Below are positions 1 through 9,770 of a DNA stretch of 64,000 nucleotides, one piece after another. The DNA is taken from NCBI RefSeq assembly GCF_030247195.1, contig NC_080672.1:26605906-26669905 (forward strand), given 5' to 3'. Below the pieces are notes generated by a model that was given only the letters and a program-made list of their open reading frames with translations, ran no database searches and had not been told where the DNA came from. The stretch comes from Topomyia yanbarensis (taxonomy: Eukaryota > Arthropoda > Insecta > Diptera > Culicidae). Numbering within the stretch: the first letter of the stretch is position 1; each line of letters starts with the position of its first letter. The translations under genes were made by a program, and so were the position numbers.

Positions 1-289
1 ATGTATATGATTTATGGACTCCCAAAAGGCCTTACCGATTGACGTCAAAATTTATACATAGTAGGCATTCGTTCTGGAGCGTGTTTGTGTGCTATTGGTT
101 TGGGATTATCTGCCCGCCAGATGGCGCTTCGGAACAAATTGTGTTTTCCTCCTATTTCGATGAAAGTCGCAGCAACGCGCGATGGGTATTAGCTAGTACA
201 CTATAAAATATTGAGAAGCCAATTCAAATCATGTTCGAAGAAACCAATAGAGCGTCAAACAGAAATGCGAGCGTGAAGACAAACGCATC

Positions 290-985
290 CGTTCTCTTCT
301 ACGTTCGATTCTTGATGGTGGTGCCGGTTGTTGGCTTGGAGATACTGGGCGCGGTTGTTGTTGAATGAAGATTTATTCCTGTCAAATCCGTAGATATTGG
401 TTTTGAAGCCGATTGTGGCTTGGCATAAGATAACGGTGTGCTGTTTACGGTTATAGTTGGCAGGCTTTTCTTAGCTGCTTTTGCACAATGTTTTCCGTGG
501 TGCAGTGTCTTTTGCAGAATTCATAGGCATAAGAATCTACCATGGGTGCATAACCAGTGTTTTTCTGATGAAACGTCCCATTTTCGGTTGATGTGCCTAA
601 AAAGTTACGTATGAAGGAGTTGGTTTATACGGAAGCATTCTCACCATAAGAACAATGTTAGGGTGTCCCTAACAAAAAAAAAAAGAAAAATGCGAATATT
701 CAGCTGTTATGAAAACCACTTCTCCGTTTCTTGGCATAAATTTATTAATCACGATGGCAGGGGTGTGTGAAGATAAGTCATGTAAGCACATCTCTCTGGA
801 GGCCTTGTCTTTATACATGGGGATAATGTTGCTAACGTGGCGGCTTTCGTTGGTGTGCTGCACGTTGTTCCGCGAAACGAACGACTGTGCTTCTTAACGT
901 TTGATATGGTGAATTTACAGGGCATTAACTTCTCCCGGATTGAGCACAATCTGCACGTTAAGTAATTGTTTTACTACCCGAGTAG
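290..985 (-). pseudogene. Non-LTR retrotransposon ORF1 (gag-like) remnant
   Basis: Read on the minus strand, this stretch gives broken pieces of a non-LTR ORF1-like protein. The clearest piece is FVSRNNVQHT, then IIPMYKDKASREMCLHDL, then a segment resembling SHTPAIVINKFMPRNGEV. The same pattern (HT..xNV...IPVYIDxD..EVxLHxL) recurs in this window at 28.43-28.66 kb on plus and 36.35-36.61 kb on minus, so it is a dispersed family. Several stops and frameshifts interrupt it. ORF1 proteins of I/Loa-type elements bind RNA and accompany the reverse transcriptase. The clade assignment comes from recalled mosquito ORF1 sequences and is inference. Lower-coordinate sequence down to about 290 looks like the Cys-containing tail and linker. 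No RT or endonuclease domain is attached. Confidence 0.6.
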
Positions 986-1590
986 CTAGTCTTGCAACAC
1001 ATTTCCAAAAATCAATAGCAAGACAATTCGTCTGCAGTCGTTTTTGCCGTGTATCTATAGTGGAACGATTTTTAGCTTCTACTCTGGGCGAGATGAGAAG
1101 GTAGACTGACCTTAATTAACCGGTGATAAAAAAGGATAATTTTTGGAATCTAATTTCGAGCTGCATCTGCTACTTTCTCATCTTGCTTACAACAAAAGCT
1201 ACAAACTGCTCCACCGCTACCAGCAAATAAATCAATCCGTGTTCCTGCTTTGTCTGCACAGTAGAAGCAATATATCGTGTTCCAATTCACTATGTCGAAA
1301 AAATGAGTGATGATTATAAGCAGATCATAACGCTTATTGTGGTCGAACTGTATTTCTGTTTAATTTTCGAGGCGTTCCTTAAGATGTATTGTTAAAAGGA
1401 CAAAGGGAGCTAAAGTTGGCCAATGTTTACACTCTACAATTTCACCATGTTAGACATACCGTGCTGATTATGTTTCAGAACATCAATCAAGTAGAAGCGT
1501 TTGTTTTGCGAAACGAAATAGATCGTTGAATGTGGCAACATGACCTCTGTATATATAGGCGACGACACAAACGAGGTACGAATACACGAA
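986..1590. other. Unassigned repeat-like sequence
   Basis: No coding potential was recognised. The motif GATGAGAAGGTAGAC near 1090-1105 recurs near 40296-40310, downstream of another ORF1 fragment, so at least part probably belongs to the same retroelement family. Confidence 0.3.
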
Positions 1591-1897
1591 TTAGCACCGT
1601 GCGCCTCTAATTACGTCAATTTGGATACCACGGAATAAGAAGCTGTCGGAATTCAACCTGCCTGGCACGCTATATGTGGATGTGGATATATGAGTCAACC
1701 GGAGACTAATAGAAACCACGGACTCACGAATTTCCCATGGCAGAAGAGGTACTAACTCATGCTGAACTAGATGGCTTAGGTTTAAAAGGGCCCAGCAGTA
1801 ATACAAGCCTTGGGGCCCGATACGGCTCTCGACGGCCCTGTCTGCAAGTAAGCGGTATCCGATCTTGTAACCGAGCATTGCTTTTCTCACCATCCAT

Positions 1898-2116
1898 TTA
1901 TATCAAGCTCTTAATTAAAGCATTGTCACACACAACTAAGTGTTTTAAATTATTCAAAATGAATGGTTTAGCCTGGGCCAATTTGTTGAACGCGATGAGC
2001 ACTGAATGCCTGAGATGGTAGAATTCGATTAAGGTAACTATCGTAAGTCTAACCTCCATTTTCACCTTCAGAAAATTTTCCTCATCACGAATACTCGGTC
2101 TTATGCGAGTCATCAA
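1898..2116 (-). pseudogene. Second non-LTR ORF1 fragment (N-terminal part)
   Basis: A minus-strand open frame of 72 codons contains HLRHSVLIAFNKLAQAKPF followed by NNLKHLVVCDN. This matches the upstream half of the ORF1 pattern seen at 28.44 kb (LQLHHxSHxVLIMFKSITQEKSF). It holds the segment that normally precedes the region seen at 290-985. The two pieces could come from one fragmented element or two insertions, since about 900 bp of unrelated sequence separates them. The assignment rests on within-window similarity plus recalled family sequence. Confidence 0.5.
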
Positions 2117-2436
2117 TAATCACAGAATTTTTGCCGGAGTACCACTTCTTGCTTCTGCGACTTACTCATCTCGACAGAGTACTAGGGCAAGAAGTATAGT
2201 AGCAGTTTTCCTTGTTCTTCAGACAAGGCACACAATATAAAAGTAACTATTTTTGTCGTTTGTTTTGCACTGGCTCGGGCAGAATCATAAACCACGCTAA
2301 GTTTCGTTACCGTTATTTTTGGTTGTTGGAAACAACAATCTTCTTTAACTATTTCTCAATGATTTGTTCACACCAAACGAGTTACAAAATTGTTAAGTCG
2401 TTGATAATCATGTTTTTGAAAGCATTTCGGAGGGGC

Positions 2437-2500
2437 CGCTCTCGAAGTCTCACATTCCAGGAAGTGACAGCTACTATTCCAGCGACAAGTTGACCACACC
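2437..2500 (+). pseudogene. Small DD37E mariner transposase fragment
   Basis: CCGCTCTCGAAG, then CATTCCAGGAAGTGACAGCT, closely match 27639-27680 in the mariner at 27031-28319 (CCGCTCTCGAAG, CGTTCCAGGAAATGACAGCT). The match is about 60 bp. It is an orphan scrap with no terminal repeat recognised. Confidence 0.55.
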
Positions 2501-2600
2501 TAGGGTTCGCAGTACCGACCCTTTTTGGCGTGAACCGGTACTACGGTACTGAAGCCCTCAGTACCGGTAGTACCGGTAAAGTACCGGTACTCGAATATTT
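2500..2600. repeat. GTACCGG-rich degenerate array
   Basis: Repeated GTACCG, CGGTAC and AGTACCGGTA words crowd into about 90 bp, on both strands because the word is near-palindromic. The block begins AGGGTTCGCAGTACCG, which resembles a hAT-type terminus with subterminal repeats. No opposite end was found. Confidence 0.4.
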
Positions 2601-3905
2601 TTTTAAAAAAATCGAAGAAAGCTTCAAAGTGAAGTGAACTGATGATCTTATTCTCAGATGATTGATTTGTGCTGATCAAAAAACATGTTTGTTGTTTTTA
2701 ATTGCTTCGGTATGGCATGACTCATTTCAGCAGAAGATATTTTTCGTATGCGGCACCTTTATTTCGAAATCTAGGCCACTTTGAAATCAATTACTGCTTA
2801 GCGGTGCGACTTTCTTCGATTTGACAGATTGTAAATGTAAGAAACCCTATTAACAACAGTAAATAAAAGCGATCTTCGAGTAGGCTGCTCGCATTTCCCC
2901 TCTTTCTTTTCTGTAAATTGGTTTCGACCTTTATGTCGTTTGCCTACTATTCTCGCTCCTTGCTTTCCTGTAAACTATGGAGTTTTGCTGAATTTTCCTA
3001 TCATCAATAATTACAAATCGCCCCATTTGAAGCAGTTCACCAAGTCTAAAATTGTTAGCGACTAAATCGCTGTTCGTTCTTTTATAGATAAAGGTTTAAG
3101 AGCAAACCAAATACGGACATGACTTAGACAATAGTCTTATTATGCGCCACCCAGTGAATAATGGAAACCAATTAGAATGTCGCTAATAAAAAAATCATAG
3201 CAAATTTTTACGTCTCTTACGCTAGATGTGATTATTTTGAAATTTAGTACAAGATTGTTAAAATTTAATTTCTCAGCGTATTCGCGAATAGTTTTTTTCT
3301 TCTTGTGTTGCCTTTTTTTGTCGCTGAGAACTGATGTGCCCACTACCAGCCTTTTGGTGTGGGGTGAGAAGAAGGCCTATTTAAAAAATAAAGATCGTTA
3401 AAATTTAATTTCGATAAAATAGTGCCGGAATTTAAACATTCTGTTCAGTACAACGGGAGCTAGTAATGTTTAACTTAGCATTATTATGATGATGGCTTCA
3501 CCTCATTCCCCCACAAAGATGTTAGCTCAACGATTTATCTAGAAGGTAATTAACCCATTATATCCTAGCGTATGAAATTTCATACGCAGAACTATCCATC
3601 GTTTAACGCGTATTTTCTGCAGAATTTTAGCATCTAACTGCTTTAGTATTGCACTAATGGGATCATAGCACCTCATATTTCATTGTGAAACAAGACAACT
3701 GCCATTTTTTATAATTTTGTTTACATTTTTGAACCGTGTATAGTTGGGGCAAATGGCGGCTGAAAAGTAAGCAATACATTTAATTGAATTTTATTGTTGG
3801 AGTTCGTGCTAATAATTCCATTATGTGACAAAACGTTCCTACAGGTGTAAAAAAAGTGTTGTCTATCAGAAAATCCGAAGAAATATGTCAAACAACTTAA
3901 AATTT
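2601..3905. other. AT-rich sequence without recognised genes
   Basis: Only short open frames occur here, with no conserved protein pattern. The one clear structure is a 20-bp perfect palindrome at 3568-3587. Confidence 0.4.
3568..3587. repeat. Perfect 20-bp palindrome
   Basis: GCGTATGAAATTTCATACGC reads identically on both strands. It follows ATTAACCCATTATATCCTA, which resembles a small-transposon end. No partner copy was found in the window. Confidence 0.5.
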
Positions 3906-4985
3906 GTTGTTTTACATTTCTTATAAAAGAAATGTATAGAATTCGCTCAAACTTTCAAGATTTTTTCCGAGGCCCGGAGGGCCGAGCCTTATATACCAAT
4001 CGACTCAGCTCGACGATTTGGGACAATGTCTGTCTGTGTGTGTGTGTCTGTGTGTGTGTGTGTATGTAACGGACAAATTCTCATTCGTGTTTCTCAGCAA
4101 TGGCTGAACCGATCTTATCCAAACCAATTTTAAATGAAAGAACTAAAAAACAGTATGAACGCTATTAATTTGTTTTTGATTCTGATGTTTAGTTTCCAAG
4201 ATATGAATGTTTGAATGCGTAAAAATGGCGTTTTTTGCAGTTTTTTTGAATTATCTGCCGAAATTGACAATATAGATTAACAATTTATATGTTTTTAGAC
4301 AGCTTTAACAAATACCTTTCGAACAAGCTATAGATAGTTGAAATCGGACTATTATCAAAAGAGATATTAAACATTAAATGCGGACGAAAGATTTTTATCA
4401 TTTCCCATTGCCAGAAATATGACCAAAAACATGTAATCTATTATTAACGCCAAAACGGCTTATTTTAGGTCAATAGTATCTTCGGAGAATTTAATGGAGG
4501 AAATATGCCCTTTCTTTTGGTATTGTGCTTTTGCTGATTAATCCCCCTATGAGTGAGATATTTTAACAAATTTTCTTGGAAGTGATTATAACGAAATGAT
4601 GCCTTCAGCAAATTTGTAGCTCTTACTTTTGCGAATAACTTTACTGAAGACTTCAAATATCTATTTTGAATAATTTAAAAGTTATGGCTTGTTGTTTGTG
4701 GATTACTCTTTGTCGCCTATTTATTGTTCAATATAGAAATAATCCATTGAAATAAGCCAAACATTATTTCGACAAATCGAATTTTGTATTTCATTTTTCT
4801 ATCTACAACCGCTAGAAATAATCACCGCACCGAACACTTCCAAGTTGTCTGGAAGGAACTTGATAACTTATCAGTGCAAAAATGTTCATTTGTGCGAACC
4901 TTCTGACTGCAATTTTTCTAACTCGTGATCATCGGATCGATCTGAAACATATCGGAAAATGAAAAGCGAAATAAATAACTCCAAG

Positions 4986-6746
4986 CGCAGGCGTTGCCAA
5001 GAGAAGGTTTTGGGGTTTAACACCATACAACGCTCCCCCCCCCACCACACCCAAAAAAAATATTGGATTGTTGAAAATCTATTGATTCTGACTGATTTAT
5101 TTCAATATTACAATAACAATTATCTGATCCGTAGATTGATAACCTGTTGTTGTAAACATCATGAGGACTTTTGATAAATTGTCGGAATGGGGTCCTGATA
5201 TGTACCTGATCTATTGGTCTTGATTTCACAGTTGTCTAATAGCATCAATATCAAATTCCTGCCTGAAAACATTCCAATAGAAAATTCCAGAGTTCTGTAA
5301 TCAATCATAGTCCTCAGATTTATTTTCAAATTGATCTCGTTTTTGTAGAGATGTACTGTAATAAGGGTCTTTATTTAATAGGAAGCGAAGTTAAAATTGA
5401 TTTAATGTCTATGAAACATAGAACTGCTCCCCAAAAAATGCATAACTTTCAACATTTGCTAAAAATGTTTTTGCCTTTCTCATTCACTCTAAAATTCGTC
5501 AATCTAATCCCGACCCGGAGGGCCGAGTGTCATATGCCAATCGACTGAGTTCGTCGAGATCGGAAAATGTTTGTGTGTGTATGTATGTGTGTATGTGGAA
5601 AAAATGTGACCTCTGTTTCTCAGAGATGGCTGGACCGATTTGCACAAAGTTAGTTTCAAATGAAAGGTACAACCTTCCCATCGGCTGCTATTGATTTTTT
5701 TTATTGATTGGACTTCCGGTTCCGGAGTTACGAGTTGAAGAGTGCAATCACACAGCAAATTTCCATATAAACTGAAATGAAAAATTTTCAAAATCAAATT
5801 TGTATTTTGACTTTTTTTGGACTTTGGTACATTTTTGTCTTTCTCATATAGAAAGGTTATGCAATCACTCTAAAAATCGTCAATCATACCGGCCCGGAGG
5901 GAGTATGCAGTGAGGGGTAGCTACTTTAAAATTAAAACTAGTTTAAAATTTCTTAACAAGTTGAAAATTTTCGGCAGGATCTGGAGCTCCCGGACCTTTC
6001 TCCATGATCCGCCCCTGGTTTCAAGCGACGTTTCAGTATCACATAGTATCTCAAGATCGTGGCTGTCGATCCATTGTATGTATGTGCAAATCGTACTGAA
6101 CATGTAATATTCATTTCCACCATTGTATTGAACATAACCAGCCATGGAATCGTAGTCTGGACAAATGAGACAAGCACAATTGCACCACTAGGTGGATTAA
6201 AACAGGTTTTTATTTTGGGAATGCGTCGAGTTGAGACGAAAACGTAATATGATTAATAACGAGGATAACACTTTCCGAATGTAGAGAGAAATTTATGAAA
6301 AATAACGACTTCCATTCGATTCTAGCAGGTTCTGATCGATTTTGATGAGCATTTGATTTTTGTTGTATGACCAATTATATGTATAGGACAAATGTGTAAA
6401 AGCAGTAATTTAAGGTCAAGATAGCATCATTTTGAAACCGCCAACTTCGGAGGTTTAGTATCTTCGATGAGTTTTACAAACGTTAAACAGCGCATCATTT
6501 GATAAAATAATTTTGACGGTATATCGTCCTAGAAGTATTTATGGTGATTTTTCTCAGGTTAATATTCATGACTACAATAAAGTCTCAACAAATTCGCTAG
6601 ACACGAACTCTGTTACTATTTTCTGAAAAATTAATTCTGCATAATTTTAAAACTTCAAAAATTACGGTTTCGGAATTATGCCGTTTGGACAGTATGATCG
6701 ATTTTCACCAAACCCCCACCAAACCGAATTTCTGGCTACGCCGCTG
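4986..6746 (-). mobile_element. Non-autonomous hAT-like element nested in left arm
   Basis: The ends are CGCAGGCGTTGCCAAG and CTGGCTACGCCGCTG, imperfect inverted repeats of the CAGnGGCGTAGCCA type. Flanks ACTCCAAG (4978-4985) and ACTTCAAG (6747-6754) look like an 8-bp target duplication with one mismatch. A C-run follows the left end. Blocks inside match the element at 60840-62763 in opposite orientation, including the AGCAAATGTTGAAA segment. There is no transposase frame. The strand is given relative to the 60840 copy. Confidence 0.65.
5470..6245 (+). mobile_element. Insertion nested inside the left-arm hAT-like element
   Basis: Comparison with the related copy at 60840-62763 shows this stretch is extra; that copy has only about 40 unrelated bases here. 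It starts TTTGCCTTTCTCATTCACTC, carries CCCGGAGGGCCGAG and a TG-rich tract, and ends TAGGTGGATTAAAACAGGTT. It therefore has the same start and end design as the whole arm (CCGGAGGGCCGAG near the start, TAGGTGGATTAAAA at the end) and is probably a shorter relative. Boundaries are approximate. Confidence 0.55.
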
Positions 6747-8747
6747 ACTTCAAGTAAGTAGAAACAAAGTCGTTCTACACTCGTTCACAAGAAACTTCTT
6801 CGAATGCTGAATATCTATTATAATACATTGAAACCCCGATTTTATCAGCCAAATATGAACATATGTTTGATGGGCTCTAGCAGACGAACAAGACTGAATT
6901 CGAGTAAATCCTTTCTTGAGCATGTTTTCCTTATCATGAAGATGGAAATATGCAAAAATAAAAAGTTCATCATAATCAGAAATAGTTATCAGACTACATC
7001 AAGGGACGGGAAGAATATTTTAACAGCTTCAGTTTATTATAAAGAAAAAAAAATTGCCCGATTTAGTCAATGTCCCCATTTTGTCAGCCTAAAATACACC
7101 ATGAGACTTATAAAAATGGGTCTTTATTGTATGTATTATTCACTGTGTTTCACATTAATAGGTACATTTCATTTTTGGGGATTTTTTATTGTATCGAACT
7201 ACAACAATTTTTAGGTAATTTTCAAGAGGTTTTTTATAGACATCTTCCAAAATTTGGCGAACCTATTCCAATTCGTATACCAATTAATTGGTATACTTAA
7301 GGGTTAATATGTTGCAGATAGAGAAAATACTGAAATTTTCAGCTTTTTTCTTACACAATTTTACGAAAGATTATTAAACAATTTTTCTTAATAAGTTTGT
7401 GAAAATTATAAACTATTTGAAATTTTTTAATAGTATAATTTTTTTTATTTAACCGTGATTTTTTAATAAATAGTGACCATCGCTTCACAACGTAGTCTAT
7501 TTTTCATGGCTTGCGGTGAGCACGATCTCTCGAATTGCTGAACTGAAAATTATGGAATAGAAATTAATTTTTAGTATTCTTTACTTTACTCGCCGCGCAG
7601 ATAGCTCTGAATTAGACCCGCTGGTGCCCTAGACGATTTCGCTAGATTTTCAGTGCACTGTGCACACAGTGCATTAACGCAAGTGACGGAAGGTTATCGA
7701 AAAGTTTCGTGAAAATGAAAATTCCAGTAATGATGATGATTTTCCCAAACGGTTCGTTTTCGAGAGGTTTTTATTTGTTCTTTGGCATTAGGATTAGCGA
7801 TAATAATTCAAATCAAGGATACTACTGGGAAGTCGCCTTAAGAAAAAGTCGATGTCGAAGTAAAATTTGGAACTATGCACGCATGTACTTCAGAGATAAC
7901 GTGATATCAGGAGCTGCGATTTCATTTCAACCCTTTTTTGTGAAAATGGCGATACTTACAAATGTAAACATAAGGCTTTTCTCATACATGCGAATGAGGG
8001 CTTTGAAACGCAACCAATTAACCTAAAAATTTTGATTCTACGATATTGCTTTCTTAAACTACAGCAAAAAATACAACGGGCGAAACTGTATTTTTGTTTG
8101 TTTATTTAAAGTTTCGCCCTACACGCTCCATGCAAACAAACAGGGCGATACTTTTTTTGCTAGCAGTTTAGAAGCGAAACTGTCATTTTCGTATTTTTTT
8201 AGGATTATCAAGCTGATATCAGCTGTAAATAGTAACAATGATCGCTATTGAAAAAAACCCGGACGAAATCGGTGGTGTAGAACTGTAGTTATTGTAAAAA
8301 AACGTAAGAACGATACTTCAATGCTGATAGGTGGGACCGAAAAAGTGAACAATCGCCAAAGGGTAAAGTATAAACTTCAAATCGATTAAAAAAAATGCGA
8401 TTTTTTTGGCTCAGTACAATATATAACCCCTTTAGGAAAATTCAGTTTTCCCACCACAATTTAGATATTTTATTAACAGAGCATTAACAATAATTCGTAG
8501 CTATGTCTATGTTATGGTCCATTTTTTCGCTTCCCATTGATTTGATTTTAGATTTCTAGCACTGATGTTGTCCTATGCTGATTTGAGCGATTCTCTGAGT
8601 CCTGCCACTATCCCATGTAGTATGTGTTATCAAAAACATCGCGAAGCATCAAGTTCTAAATGTTCTCAAACGATATAATATCCGAAGAGAGTGATAAGAG
8701 TTATAAGAAATGTCTCATCACACTGTTAGGTGGATTAAAAGCGTTTT

Positions 8748-9529
8748 ATTTAAGCGTACGAAATTTTTTGCACGAGATATTTCCATTCCCAAAACCATTT
8801 TAAGCAGTGATTTTATTTTTCCCATAATCTTTGATACATTTTTGGTGGAATTGAAGATATCACTGCATTTGGCTCACTTTTTGAAACCCCTGGGTTATAA
8901 TGGGTTAATATAAATCAAAGTCATCTTGCAGACCGATATTTTGAAACAGGTCCCTCTAGAGAGTCCACATACTTTTCATAAAAAAATTGTAGTAATGATG
9001 GAAAATCAACTCTTCAAAACATTATATAGAAATTCGGTGTCGTCAGTTAAGTTGTTGATAACTGCATTAGAATTATTTTTGTTGATAACATGCGTGCTTT
9101 ATTTTTGTCGAACAGTGTAATCGTGTGGGAAAATTACTTGAAAAATCACCCGCCTATCTTTTTTTGTTGCGGTGGTCCTCATGCAATTGATCGGATTAGT
9201 TCGATTGAAGCAGCACTAGAATAAATTGGATTTGATTTGGATTTGGTGGAATCCTGTGCATATAAGACATGCTAGAAGGTCACACTGTCGCAAACAGCCA
9301 ACCATCTTTACGTCAGTCGGGCCGGTGAGCGTAATAGAAGGCAAGACAATAATATTGACTTGCTCGATTGAAAAAAAAAAGAAAAATAAATTATTTCGCT
9401 GCTGGAGTTACGTTTGAATTCTTTGTATAACAATCCAATAAATGTAAAACGAAATTATGCTAGATTTCTCCCTGGGAAGAAAAGGTTCGGTAGAAATCGT
9501 TTAAAAGGAGAAAATTTGGTAAAACTGCA
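8748..9529. other. Unassigned sequence
   Basis: Short open frames only, with no recognised domain or repeat pairing in the window. Confidence 0.35.
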
Positions 9530-9770
9530 CTAGAGCACAAATCCTATAACTAAATTAGTGATGGAGTTTGCGTTTCGACTTCGTCTCATAAGAATTCGAT
9601 ACTAACTTAGTGACAGGACTAAGCTATAGCCGGATTGACGCTAGCTCCAAAGACGAAGACACGACTTGTGTTCCTGAGTCAATCCGGTGCTAGCCTATTC
9701 CTGTCATTAAGTTATTGTCATATTCTGATGAGACGAAGACGAAATGAAAACTTCATAGCTAATAACTAAA
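9530..9770. mobile_element. MITE, family M, copy 1
   Basis: The ends are inverted: CTATAACTAAATTAGTG...TTCGTCTCAT at left against ATGAGACGAAGACGAAA...TAATAACTA at right. An inner inverted pair GGATTGACGCTAGC / GCTAG(C/A)CCGGATTGAC adds hairpin potential. Three more members lie at 32290-32520, 56810-56925 and 61440-61640. It is about 240 bp and non-coding. Confidence 0.65.

Larger units (their letters stand above)
3906..8747 (+). mobile_element. Left arm of long inverted repeat
   Basis: This 4.84-kb segment is matched in reverse complement by 43722-48643 over essentially its whole length. Identity is high by eye; the main differences are a 164-bp segment present only here (6795-6958) and about 255 bp present only in the other arm (44110-44364). 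The outer boundary begins TTGTTTTACATTTC followed by a small palindrome around TATAA. The inner boundary ends GGTGGATTAAAAGCGTTTT. Near the start lie GGCCCGGAGGGCCGAG and a TG-rich tract, the hallmark of an interspersed family also seen at 5.5, 47.0, 48.6 and 58.4 kb. It contains a nested hAT-like element at 4986-6746. No intact coding frame is shared by both arms. It could be one large non-autonomous element or a segmental duplication. Confidence 0.85.

Noticed and set aside
6804..7214. 136-codon open frame in the left arm
   Set aside because: It depends on a 164-bp segment missing from the right arm, has no domain, and its composition is that of AT-rich DNA.
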